DNA of 64,000 bases, from positions 2,542,001-2,606,000 of the forward strand of contig NZ_CP011789.1 in assembly GCF_001636055.1 (NCBI RefSeq). The letters run 5' to 3'. The translations under genes and the position numbers were made by a program. Shown in pieces: positions 44,201-56,965 of this stretch. Source of the DNA: Pseudomonas putida. GTDB lineage: Bacteria > Pseudomonadota > Gammaproteobacteria > Pseudomonadales > Pseudomonadaceae. Below the pieces are notes generated by a model. It was not told where the DNA came from, did not search any database, and saw nothing but the letters and a program-made list of their open reading frames with translations. How positions within the stretch are numbered: the first letter of the stretch is position 1; every line of letters starts with the position of its first letter.

Positions 44201-46877
44201 GCAGCCTCCAGCGCTCGTAGCTGCTGCTGAAGTTTTCCCATTCGTCGCGCTCGGCGTCGCTGATCGCGGTGCTGCGGTAGCCGTTTTCCAGGCGTGAGTG
44301 GATCTGGTGCAGGTAGCGTTGCAGGCTGGCGGTGGCCGACAGCGTGCGGGTGGTCAGGGGTTCGTGAGACACCTGCAGGTCGATCAGCAGGTAGTCGGCC
44401 AGGGTCTGCGTGCTGGTGATCCAGCTGTGTGCCGGGTCGGTCGGCGCCCATTTGGCGATCATCCAGTGCATCAGGGCGTCGCGCCAGGCAACGCTGTGCT
44501 GTTCATCGACCACCTTGCGTTGCTTGGCGCTGCAGCCTTTGCGCAGGGCCACGGCGGCCTGCTGGAAGGGGGCGTAGCTGTCGGTGCTGGGCAGCTTGCT
44601 CAGTTGCAACAAGGTGTCCAGTGCCAGCTGGTGTTTGTCTGCCAGCTCGAGGGTGCGCAGCAGGCGATCGATGCCCATCAAGGTGTCGGGCGGCGCAATG
44701 TCGATCAAACCACAGAGAGAACCGCTGGTGCGGCCGAGCAGCTGTTCCAGGGCGGCCCAATGTTCTTTTGCCGTGTTGTCTGCAGATGACGCTTCGTCGT
44801 GCGCCTCGAACCTTTGCAGGTGAACCAGCAGGTCCTGTTCACCCATGCCCAGTGCTAGCCTGGCCAGTACTGCCTTGTAACGGCCGAGTTGATAGAGGGT
44901 GCTCAGGTCCAGCGGCCGGCACTTGTCCGATTTCGGATCCTTGAGGTTGAACCTCTCTGGGGTAAGCGTCAGCTGATCCAGCAAGTGTGCGCTGAGTTTG
45001 AACAGTTTTGTCACGTCGGCGTAGCGTTGCAGGGTTGACCACTGCGTGAGGTCACTTTCGGTGAAGCACGCCTTTGGTGTCGTTGACTCTGCAGTACACT
45101 GCGCAGCGATGGCCGCTATCCGGGTGCTCAACAGCTCGGCGTCGACCCCGGCCCAGCGCAGCAGGGGCGCAACAAGGTTTGGTGATTCGAGCCCCAGTGC
45201 CGTTTTCAGCTGCAGGTGAAGGGCATCGGCGTTCTGGCTGCCTTGAGGGTTGAACGCATTTCCCCACGCCGGGTGGAAGCCAGGCGCCCGGGGATTGAGC
45301 AGGTAGGCCAGTTGCAAGGCGTCCATGCCCTGGTGCTGCAGCCACTGCGCAGCCTGCAGCACACCGGCGATCACATCGATGATGTCGGCTTTGCCGGGCT
45401 CGCCTGCAAGGCTTGGCTGGCCGGCCAATTGTTGGCAGTAGACAGGGTCCTGATTCATCAGTACGTCGATCAGGGACAGGCCCTGCAGGGTCGACGTGCC
45501 GAACACCCGGGCCAGGGCAACGATCCGGTAGCAGGCCGAGACCACGGCCAGCGAGCGTGTCGGTTTTTGCAGATTCTGTGCTTTGACCACCCGATCCAAA
45601 ATGCCCCGCAGCAAGGTGTCATCCACCTTCAGGCCAAGGGCCAGCTGCTTGACTGTCAGGCCGTCGGCACCTGTGGTGGACGCAGGATCGAACGCCTTGT
45701 CGTCCAGTTTCAGGGAGGGTTGTGCAGGTTGGCCGTCTTCATCATGCCCGGCGGCGAACAGCTGGTCGTAGAACGAAGCCTGCCGCCCAATGGCATAGGG
45801 TGAGAGTGCATCGATCAACGCAGCATACTGCTCGGCATTGACGTTGTATTTTTGCTGCAGATGACGGAACAGCCCGAGTGCGCGCAGGGTCTTGTCCGTC
45901 AATTGATAGTTGCCGGTCTGGCCTTCGGCACGCAGCGCAGCCATGACCAGCGTGTCAGTCTGGGCTGCGCTCAGGCCCAGGGCCCGCTGCAGGCGCAGTA
46001 TGCGTTGGAGGCGGTCCAGGTGGGCATCGGTGAGGCCTTCGATGCGCACGATTTTTTTTGTCGCAGGCTGCGCGGGCGCCGATTCGAGCAGATACAACGG
46101 CGTTGCACCGTTATTGATGAACACGGCGCCATATACCTGGCTGGATGGCTTGGCGGCTGTGGGCACGTGGGGGCTGCGGGTCACCGCCGTACCGCCCTTG
46201 CCGACAGCCTCTACAGCCAGCAACTGGCGCAGTTCACGACGGCTCAGTGCCAGCGCCTTGGCCAGCTTTCGCGTCGTATCGTACGCGGTTGCACTGAGCA
46301 TCAGCTCGCTGGGCGTAGCGTCGAGCAGCAGGGTCCGCAGTTGCGGCGAGAAACCGCTGGCCAGTGTGGTGGCAGTCCGCTGGGTGGCCGAGGGCAGATG
46401 GTCGAATGTGAACAGTGGATAACAGAGGCTGGTAGCACTCAGCAGGTCCCACAACTGTACCTGTTTGGCCGCCAGTGTCGCTTTGACCGACTCCCAGGCA
46501 CGATGGAAGGGCACACTGGCTTGGCCGGAGCCTTGCGCAACCGCTGCTTGTAGCGTCTGATTCTTTGCCAGGGCTTGCTGAGCACGGTTTTCCAGCAGTT
46601 CAAGCGTAATCCTGATCTTGGGCAGGGTACGCCGGGCGTTTCTGTCGTCGAGCTTCAACGTCAGCAGGTCAGGGCGCCGTGTCAGCAGGGTGATCGGTGC
46701 GTTGACATCCGCGCGTACTTCGAACGCTTGAATCAGTTCCTTGAGGTGCACCAGGTAGGCCAGCCTGCTGTCGTTGCTCATCAACGCCCCGGGCGCGCAG
46801 CGTGTGCGGTCTTCCGGGAACAGCTTCATGTAGTTGGCGGCGTCTGGGCGGTTGGCAGGGTTGGTGGCGTCATTCAT
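38253..46877 (-). CDS. Insecticidal Tc toxin complex subunit A (TcA), single chain with a C-terminal extension
   Basis: 2874 aa from ATG 46877 (MNDATNPANRPDAANYMKLF; GAGGA upstream; the open frame reaches 47015). Residues 1 to about 2520 match the length and order of TcdA1-type subunits: VRP1-like N-terminal helical shell (LGLFRHLQQKYNVNAEQYAALIDALSPYA, about 330), the neuraminidase-like region (about 1010-1060), FWELFFHVPFLVTWLQRQNREYSQAWRW (about 1790), the long pore-forming helices (about 2050-2230) and the TcB-binding domain (PARVFDIDFPGHYLRRLERI, about 2345-2515). From about 2522 the protein continues for some 350 residues: a Ser/Gly linker, an Ala/Lys/Glu coiled coil of about 290 residues and a final 50-residue beta-type domain (GKQVQYAYKTGETYTAKVV...). 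Residues about 1275-1540 are Lys-rich and encoded by AT-rich DNA. TcA pentamers bind the host cell and inject the TcC toxin through TcB. Confidence 0.93.
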   Translation of the reverse strand: MNDATNPANRPDAANYMKLFPEDRTRCAPGALMSNDSRLAYLVHLKELIQAFEVRADVNAPITLLTRRPDLLTLKLDDRNARRTLPKIRITLELLENRAQQALAKNQTLQAAVAQGSGQASVPFHRAWESVKATLAAKQVQLWDLLSATSLCYPLFTFDHLPSATQRTATTLASGFSPQLRTLLLDATPSELMLSATAYDTTRKLAKALALSRRELRQLLAVEAVGKGGTAVTRSPHVPTAAKPSSQVYGAVFINNGATPLYLLESAPAQPATKKIVRIEGLTDAHLDRLQRILRLQRALGLSAAQTDTLVMAALRAEGQTGNYQLTDKTLRALGLFRHLQQKYNVNAEQYAALIDALSPYAIGRQASFYDQLFAAGHDEDGQPAQPSLKLDDKAFDPASTTGADGLTVKQLALGLKVDDTLLRGILDRVVKAQNLQKPTRSLAVVSACYRIVALARVFGTSTLQGLSLIDVLMNQDPVYCQQLAGQPSLAGEPGKADIIDVIAGVLQAAQWLQHQGMDALQLAYLLNPRAPGFHPAWGNAFNPQGSQNADALHLQLKTALGLESPNLVAPLLRWAGVDAELLSTRIAAIAAQCTAESTTPKACFTESDLTQWSTLQRYADVTKLFKLSAHLLDQLTLTPERFNLKDPKSDKCRPLDLSTLYQLGRYKAVLARLALGMGEQDLLVHLQRFEAHDEASSADNTAKEHWAALEQLLGRTSGSLCGLIDIAPPDTLMGIDRLLRTLELADKHQLALDTLLQLSKLPSTDSYAPFQQAAVALRKGCSAKQRKVVDEQHSVAWRDALMHWMIAKWAPTDPAHSWITSTQTLADYLLIDLQVSHEPLTTRTLSATASLQRYLHQIHSRLENGYRSTAISDAERDEWENFSSSYERWRLRQDAHNEPQNFIDPTRRQRKTSAFKDLETQLAQGKCQPEDIHMAMLGYLSTFETLSNIQPISVYADCTSPLTDTYHFIGKTNVEPTEFYWRTLDMSQRDQQGVPSMLAWGEWEKISLAVSATIALTPLPPKTDDNRTHIELIRPVIVAGRRYVVWVERDTTGIPMGPDSKPSEYFALRVLFAFQQTDGNWSPPNEFMTLDGHDEQGVFKSSEVLATNTAGTAANTNVYLKTRTFMPGLMVMVNIHGDRLHDPWLTTVVFDSSLPAEEGKEPTRNVDYFISTKDLLLLEDKALDLGNVTDRPIETNMVKRWLSFFRDPRTVQHPYVGAVTQLKTVEEDSTAFSWSDLASKDEVKDRYEISTLGQASIEASLSDALDCISVDVTLDSTWRLKKENLSISETVVTPNRPWGLSIDIKSVPFASHYKKQTLSDADLATLDHTLILEVQKLDIKPKTEQILKIVSLNHEIDTLAEEIHKTKEHTTKNHSKELTELENKKNTLEHNRKQYLDENFNVITFTSKRAQRTAIDVKHDILIEIVAIFKTEDRFEISVPILSNSKHIFAPKTWSLSGWLRTAKVKIQSKKEPKLTLYDSALLPIFKTRPTPKLDFSKLIIKLTNKPKENSIPSWTLSVFEQARLEEQHLQILKTLPTDNADAFSKLKNFLLKVRYLPAEQYCKLVGITNIEQPRQPIALHTAIDNAKALDKADAINTLIAEELDELKKITPDLPDESLQAILRLRYFHPAACRKILFYLDPKHEMAFEDTLIANGKGAVNFSLPINKDIRDYTVSLDFYNEQVSTTDPIATATCAYTLEEKDDDAIPSVQICRNETQALYLDFKEVNDKAEDQTNAPPFRTLRLNTLFGKQLVALATQSVEQSLSWKAQHLPEPPLEPASSGTIVDLRSANGLYFWELFFHVPFLVTWLQRQNREYSQAWRWCTRFLFDPYRTWVPEGNHPPLFWLTRPLLARAAFTASAQTNDPDLLAYAEPERYRKALHLLVVENWQRQGDDQYRMLTLDSLVEAALCYDKALRLIGVLPEDLSSAPAQPPTLAEASSTAFTPPLNNKLVTLRNLLRDRLFNLRHGLTLDGKPAAIMLDPDTLDQIALGNSVVAQDRGEATPVAPIVPPCRYEEARKCAGEAVQQLIALGQTLLGFYNTEAAQQLELLGKRNLIRLLDFPCQLQEQALELAKRERDTVLRSRAMIEQRQEYYQRLVDEGVIELETAVLALATSSVATRLPSVPSYAMAAGAAMAPTIFGMAVGGFSPQEAFESAANAWEAVAETLETMSNTIDKQAEYILRRQQWQHEADQATHELGIIDAQLRERDIQIKAAGIAVHEARATRQAHQAEYEVMQSVFASHTTYLWLIGRLSEIYSTAYDATTSLCLMAENCLRYELGDFTSRWIRTDGWLDNWRGMLAGEALERDLMQMDVAAIRDNHRPLDIRKDFSLLALTGWTASQLHEQLDNDEILFELPARVFDIDFPGHYLRRLERITLAFEIPGSGSSKPISAMLYQTSNKVLLEADIEGARHLYSASQGSPKHVLRDLRPNQSIALWSVKEVSRNFDLQPSVPDKARYQPFEGTGLISSWRLAFPGGARNNPEFYRDNECRLKDITITVSYSAVDGPTAFRDEVKQLLQAESTTGSADGGDSAAGESPSGNGSSQPASSGNADNAIVTAREAEQAANAALATAQAQADNPALKAPEAAKQLKQVTEAIAKAEKAAEAASTARKNTEAAAKKGQVDSAQASADEAQKNAKSAREAAESAQNACKDAQDAAKAREAAAREAAEKAAQEAAEKAAQEAAEKAAQEAADKLKAEIATAVASAKAAAEAAEASQKSAQADYQATSMNIPEASAEKKEATGAMGKLQAAVDEAKKAYQDAEAAASEGELATAQAKARSAQEAAKRADSHAKTIAAIRKKTDTFQTLAQLQAAAKDLVGKQVQYAYKTGETYTAKVVSWAEDHVKFEGWGGGPDRKLMFSSIAYLKAN
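38788..38866. repeat. Tandem 24-bp repeat in the TcA extension
   Basis: Just over three copies of a 24-base unit (sense of the plus strand: GGCTTCTTGAGCAGCCTTTT plus four bases) encode the octapeptide AQEAAEKA repeated in the coiled coil. The copies are almost identical, so the array could gain or lose units without breaking the frame. Confidence 0.85.
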
Positions 46878-47205
46878 CGCGGACAGTCCTCGGCAGATGC
46901 TGTTGCGCTGACGCGGCTGTAAATCTGCGCCAGGCCCACTGCGGCAAACTACACGCGTCCGCCGCAGGGCACACCTGACAGAAATACTAGGTAGGTCGAT
47001 GTTTCGCAGGCTCATGCAGGGCCAGGCATGCGCTCAAAGTGGCCACGCCGTGGTTTGCCTGAACTGTGTTGTGATAGCGGCTTGCACCGCCAAGGGGCAC
47101 TGAACGGCCCCGGCTGTTGGTCGAATAAAGCAGTGCCCGCCTGCCGGGCAGGCCAGCGATATGGCGGAGTCATTGGGCCCCTGTGTGACCCGGCCTGGTC
47201 TATGC
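46878..47205. other. Intergenic region upstream of the TcA gene, no gene seen
   Basis: 328 bp between the TcA start and the small proline-rich gene. It should hold the TcA promoter, but I see no convincing -35/-10 pair, operator or RNA. Short G+C-rich hairpins (for example GCCCGCCTGCCGGGC near 47130) lack T-tracts. Confidence 0.5.
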
Positions 47206-47367
47206 TCAGGCCTTCACCGGCGGCTCCTGGCTCGGCGGATCACCCACCGTCGGCGGCACGGTCGGCTTGATCGGCAGTTCGTCCGGATCTTCCTCGGGCA
47301 CCGGCGGCGGCAGCGCCGGGTCGTCGATGTTCGGATCGGGCGTCTCCGGTGGAATGGGAATGTTCAT
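47206..47367 (-). CDS. Small Pro/Asp-rich protein, 53 aa
   Basis: The frame reads MNIPIPPETPDPNIDDPALP and ends PPSQEPPVKA: strongly proline-rich and acidic, no signal peptide. An AGGTCAGG-like ribosome site precedes the ATG at 47367. It is divergent from glgE. Similar short proline-rich proteins are seen in Pseudomonas genomes, but I cannot name a function. It may not be expressed. Confidence 0.5.
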   Translation of the reverse strand: MNIPIPPETPDPNIDDPALPPPVPEEDPDELPIKPTVPPTVGDPPSQEPPVKA

Positions 47368-47506
47368 GGCCTGACCTCGCGCGGTGGATGAAGAGGTTCT
47401 GCAGGCTTCGACCTGCCGTGCCAGCCATTCGCTCAATTTTTTTGAACCCGCTGCGCACCCACGGCTCTGAACCCTTACCGCCACCAGCTTAGGGGAGCAA
47501 GGTTCG

Positions 47507-49540
47507 ATGTCCGGTAATGAGCCCGTCGCAAAAGCGCCTTTCGAGCAAGTGCCCAAGGCCAACGATCATCCCGACCAGGCCATCAGCCTGTCCCAGGCCT
47601 TGCTGGCGCCACGCATCGTGATCGAGGACACCACGCCCGTGCTCGACGGCGGCACCTTCGCGGTCAAGGCGGTAAGCGGGCAGGCGGTGCAGGTCACCAG
47701 CAAGGTCTACAGCGACGGCCATGACCGCCTGTCGGTGGTCTTGCACTGGCGCCAGGCCCATAGCCGGCACTGGCATGGCGTGCCGATGACTTCGGCAGGC
47801 AACGACCTGTGGGTTGCCGAGTTCACCCCAGTGGAGCTCGGCTTGCACCTGTTCGGCATCGAAGCCTGGATCGATCCCTACGCCACGTACTGTCACGACC
47901 TCGAGAAGAAGTATCACGCCGGGGTGGAGGTCAAGCTGGAGCTGGAGGAGGGCAGGCTGCTGCTGGGTAAGGGCATCGAGCGCAGCGAAGGGCCGTTGCG
48001 CGAGCAGCTCGAGCAGTTGCAACAGCGCTTGCCGACGCTGGCGCCGGGCGATCAGGTGGCGTTGCTGCTGAGCCCCGAAAGCGCCAGCCTGATGAGCCAG
48101 GCCGAGCACCGCAGTTACCTGACCCGCAGTCCCGAGCTGCCGCTGGACGTGGACCGCGAGCGCGCCCTGTTCGCCAGCTGGTACGAACTTTTCCCACGCT
48201 CTGTCACCGACGATCCGGCGCGCCACGGCACGTTCGACGATGTGCACCAGCGCCTGCCGATGATCCGCGACATGGGCTTCGACGTGTTGTACTTCCCGCC
48301 CATCCATCCCATCGGCAAGCAGCACCGCAAGGGGCGCAACAATGCCTTGCAGGCGGGCCCCGACGATCCGGGCAGCCCCTACGCCATCGGCAGCCCAGAC
48401 GGCGGCCACGACGCCATCCACCCGCAACTGGGCAGCCGCGAAGACTTCCGTCGGCTGGTCGCCGCCGCCGCCGAGCATGGCCTGGAAATCGCCCTCGACT
48501 TCGCCATCCAGTGTTCCCAGGACCATCCCTGGCTTACCGAACACCCGGGCTGGTTCAGCTGGCGCCCGGACGGCACCATTCGCTACGCCGAGAACCCGCC
48601 GAAAAAATACCAGGACATCGTCAACGTCGATTTCTATGCGCCCGAGGCCGTCCCCTCGTTGTGGCTGGCATTGCGCGATGTGGTGGTTGGTTGGGTCGAG
48701 GAGGGCGTACGCACCTTCCGTGTCGACAACCCGCACACCAAGCCGCTGCCTTTCTGGCAATGGCTGATCGCCAATGTGCGCAGCCAGTACCCGGATGTGA
48801 TCTTCCTGGCCGAGGCCTTTACCCGGCCGGCGATGATGGCGCGCCTGGGCAAGGTCGGGTACGCGCAGAGCTACACCTATTTCACCTGGCGCAACACCAA
48901 GCAGGAGTTGCGCGAGTACTTCGAACAGCTCAACCAGCCGCCGTGGAGCCTGTGCTACCGGCCGAACTTTTTCGTCAACACCCCCGACATCAACCCCTTT
49001 TTCCTGCAGACCAGCGGCCGCGCCGGTTTTCTCATCCGTGCGGCGCTGGCGACCATGGGCTCGGGCCTGTGGGGCATGTACTCGGGGTTCGAGCTGTGCG
49101 AGGGCACGCCGTTGCCGGGCAAGGAGGAGTACCTGGATTCGGAGAAGTACGAGATCCGCCCGCGCGACTTCACCGCGCCCGGCAATATCGTCGCCGAGAT
49201 CGCCCAGCTCAACCGCATCCGCCGACAGAACCGCGCCTTGCAGACGCACCTGGGCGTGGCCTTCTTCAACTGCTGGAACGACCAGATCCTGTATTTCGCC
49301 AAGCGCACGCCCGAGCGCGACAACTTCATCCTGATCGCCATCAGCCTCGATCCGTACAACGCCCAGGAAGCGCATTTCGAACTGCCGCTGTGGGAGCTGG
49401 GGCTCGATGACAGCGCCGATACGCAAGGTGAAGACCTGATGACCGGGCACCGCTGGACCTGGCATGGCAAGACCCAGTGGATGCGCATCGAGCCTTGGCA
49501 CCAGCCGTTCGGCATCTGGCGAATCAGCAAGCTCGGCTGA
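47507..49540 (+). CDS. glgE: Alpha-1,4-glucan:maltose-1-phosphate maltosyltransferase
   Basis: 677 aa, GH13_3 family. An N-terminal beta domain (residues about 40-130) leads to the (beta/alpha)8 domain with nucleophile Asp407 (FRVDNPHTKP) and acid/base Glu436 (FLAEAFTRP), plus YFPPIHPIGKQHRKGRNN and FWRNTKQEL-type blocks typical of GlgE. It extends alpha-1,4-glucan using maltose-1-phosphate supplied by the next gene's TreS-maltokinase. It is first of the glgE-treS/mak-glgB group, whose product is a branched glycogen-like glucan. Confidence 0.96.
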   Translation: MSGNEPVAKAPFEQVPKANDHPDQAISLSQALLAPRIVIEDTTPVLDGGTFAVKAVSGQAVQVTSKVYSDGHDRLSVVLHWRQAHSRHWHGVPMTSAGNDLWVAEFTPVELGLHLFGIEAWIDPYATYCHDLEKKYHAGVEVKLELEEGRLLLGKGIERSEGPLREQLEQLQQRLPTLAPGDQVALLLSPESASLMSQAEHRSYLTRSPELPLDVDRERALFASWYELFPRSVTDDPARHGTFDDVHQRLPMIRDMGFDVLYFPPIHPIGKQHRKGRNNALQAGPDDPGSPYAIGSPDGGHDAIHPQLGSREDFRRLVAAAAEHGLEIALDFAIQCSQDHPWLTEHPGWFSWRPDGTIRYAENPPKKYQDIVNVDFYAPEAVPSLWLALRDVVVGWVEEGVRTFRVDNPHTKPLPFWQWLIANVRSQYPDVIFLAEAFTRPAMMARLGKVGYAQSYTYFTWRNTKQELREYFEQLNQPPWSLCYRPNFFVNTPDINPFFLQTSGRAGFLIRAALATMGSGLWGMYSGFELCEGTPLPGKEEYLDSEKYEIRPRDFTAPGNIVAEIAQLNRIRRQNRALQTHLGVAFFNCWNDQILYFAKRTPERDNFILIAISLDPYNAQEAHFELPLWELGLDDSADTQGEDLMTGHRWTWHGKTQWMRIEPWHQPFGIWRISKLG

Positions 49541-49650
49541 TCCCTTTGCCGGGGTGGGCTTTTGCGGGCGTGACCCGACAAGCCTGCCGCCACTCACAAG
49601 GCCGCTCCTGCACAGGGGCGTGCCGAACCCAGAATTGAAAGGAGTCGCAC

Positions 49651-52962
<3,312 letters not shown>

Positions 52963-53006
52963 ACCCTGTAGGGAAGGCAGTGTTGCCTGGCACCGGCTGC
53001 GCCGGT

Positions 53007-53075
53007 GATCGCGGGACGAGCCCGCTCCAACAGGTACTGTTGTGCAGGGGTGGGAGCGGGCTCGTCCCGCGATCA
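53007..53075. repeat. REP palindrome pair between treS and glgB
   Basis: TGATCGCGGGACGAGCCCGC (53006 on) and TGGGAGCGGGCTCGTCCCGC (from 53051) are inverted copies of a Pseudomonas REP, flanked by looser complementary sequence (52987-53100, GGCACCGGCTGCGCC / GGGCGCAGCCCGTGCC). It lies in the 181-bp gap before glgB and could alter the relative expression of the genes on either side. Confidence 0.88.
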
Positions 53076-53143
53076 TGGGCGCAGCCCGTGCCCGGCACTG
53101 CGTTACTTTGAAAAATATATGGAATATGGAAAGGGGCAGTGAG

Positions 53144-55354
<2,211 letters not shown>

Positions 55355-55359
55355 TGTCG

Positions 55360-55389
55360 CGGCGCATCCTCCTGGAGGGGGATGCGCCG
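55360..55389. terminator. Hairpin between convergent glgB and barrel gene
   Basis: CGGCGCATCC (55360-55369) pairs with GGATGCGCCG (55380-55389), and CCT/AGG may add pairs inside. It begins five bases after the glgB stop, ten bases before the end of the convergent gene. No T-tract is visible. Confidence 0.55.
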
Positions 55390-55399
55390 TACTGGTTGA

Positions 55400-56476
55400 T
55401 CACCAGCGCATCCGTACCCCAAGGCTTCCGATCAGCCCATTGAGGTCATTGTCATCCACATCACTGCTGTAGTCGGCACTGACGAACAGCGCCACCGTCG
55501 GCGTGACCCGCGCCACCAAGCCCAGGCCCAGTTCCACGGTCGCTGCACTGCGCGAGCTGGAGATCTTGTCGACCTGATCCAGTTTCACCGCGTCGCTGTC
55601 GTTGAAGTCGTACCAGACGTTGGTCCGCACGTAGGGTTCGATCGGCATGCCGCGCACTTCGTAGCGCCCCGACAGTTTCGCCCCCACCCGGCCACTCCAG
55701 CTCGGCTGGCTGTCGAATGCTTGCAGGGTCTCGGCCTGTGCCTGGTTACCGGGGAAGAACTGCTGGTTGATCAACTGCGCCTGCGGCTCGATCACCCAGT
55801 GGTTGCCCAGGCCGATGGGGAAACCACCCTCGACCGAGAAGGTCATCGCATGGCCGCTGTCGTCCAGGCGCTGGCCGCTCTGGCTGCGGCCGTTGACGTC
55901 GATGCGCGTGCCCATGGCCACCGCATCCACATGCCAGCCCTGGTCGTGAGTCATGCTCCAGTAAACGCCCAGGCTCTCGCCGCTGAGGTTGACGGCGTTG
56001 CGCTGCTTGTCACCGAGCAGCGGACGCATGCCGTTGAAGCTGCTCTGCAGAGTGTTGTGGCCGACGAACACCCCGGCGCGGTGCACGTTACCGCTGGCGG
56101 TCTCGCGTACGAACAGGTCCGGGCCGATCATCAATTGCTGGCTGGGCGCCTCCAGTCGGGCCGGTGGCGCGGAGGCCGGTCGCGCAGCGCCGGGGAAGAA
56201 TTGCGCCCATTGGCTGGCGACCAGATCCATCGGCACGTTCCCGTGGCGCGCGCTCATGCGCTCGGAGAACGCCTGCAGCGTGCCCATCCCCAGACCACTG
56301 GCGCTCACCGGATTGAGCGACAGCAGCGGTACCGCCGGTGGCTGCATCAGGTTGGCGAAAGGGGTGTCTTCGTCAAGACCAAGCGCAAAGGTTTCCACCG
56401 GGGTTGCCAGAAGCAGCGATGTGGAAACCGCGCAGAACAGCCGGTCGAAACGCAAAGGGTTCGATGCTCGTTTCAT
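55400..56476 (-). CDS. Autotransporter-type outer membrane beta-barrel without a passenger
   Basis: 358 aa. A signal-like start (LFCAVSTSLLLATPVETFA) is followed by a short, low-complexity segment and from about residue 100 a beta-barrel with alternating aromatic strands, NHWVIEPQAQLINQQFF and VGAKLSGRYEVRGMPIEPYVRTNVWYDF, ending in VRMRW. These match the autotransporter barrel domain (GHWVIEPQAQL is characteristic). The usual large passenger is absent. Either it is an intact small barrel protein or the remnant of an autotransporter. It is convergent with glgB and divergent from the split TcA genes. Confidence 0.82.
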   Translation of the reverse strand: MKRASNPLRFDRLFCAVSTSLLLATPVETFALGLDEDTPFANLMQPPAVPLLSLNPVSASGLGMGTLQAFSERMSARHGNVPMDLVASQWAQFFPGAARPASAPPARLEAPSQQLMIGPDLFVRETASGNVHRAGVFVGHNTLQSSFNGMRPLLGDKQRNAVNLSGESLGVYWSMTHDQGWHVDAVAMGTRIDVNGRSQSGQRLDDSGHAMTFSVEGGFPIGLGNHWVIEPQAQLINQQFFPGNQAQAETLQAFDSQPSWSGRVGAKLSGRYEVRGMPIEPYVRTNVWYDFNDSDAVKLDQVDKISSSRSAATVELGLGLVARVTPTVALFVSADYSSDVDDNDLNGLIGSLGVRMRW

Positions 56477-56965
56477 GGCGGATCTCCTGTTTCTTGTGGG
56501 TAACAGCCAAGGCCTGGCCTGTTGTCACGAGCTGTACGACACGAAACAGGGGGCGACACAAACCAGCACGCGGAAGTCTGCTGGCGCGCGTAAAGACGCG
56601 GGCCAGAGAGCTCGGCGCGAAGTTTTCGCAGTGGGCGTTATGTTCAGCTAAGGAGAGCGGAGGCATTGCGTCAAGAAAATGTTGGCGGGATGAGAAAATT
56701 GTGTTGTGACAGATAACTTGCTGAATGAAAACGTGATTATTGTTCGTTTAGCAATGTGGGTTCTTTGCCTGGGTTTGGTTATGCCGAAACATTGCTAGCC
56801 GAGTTTTTGCTGTATCGGCGGTTCTTTTCCCGGCTGGCTACCTGTTATTTCTGTCAGTTTCGTGCGGGCGTATTTGTATCTAGCATCCAGTGACATCCAC
56901 GAAAGGGCCAACGTATACACAGGCCTGCTTCGTTCGCTCACGCTAAGCACCGCCCGGGGGACGCC
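56477..56965. other. AT-richer intergenic region before the second Tc locus
   Basis: 489 bp with no convincing gene. Positions about 56640-56880 are clearly richer in A+T than the flanks, as at the edges of transferred segments. It must contain divergent promoters for the barrel gene and the split TcA genes. I cannot single out a reliable -10/-35. Confidence 0.5.

Noticed and set aside
47489..49597. A 702-codon minus-strand frame opposite glgE (and similar ones opposite glgB at 53153-55288 and the acyl-CoA synthetase at 36118-37854)
   Set aside because: All are shadows of enzymes with intact catalytic motifs on the opposite strand.
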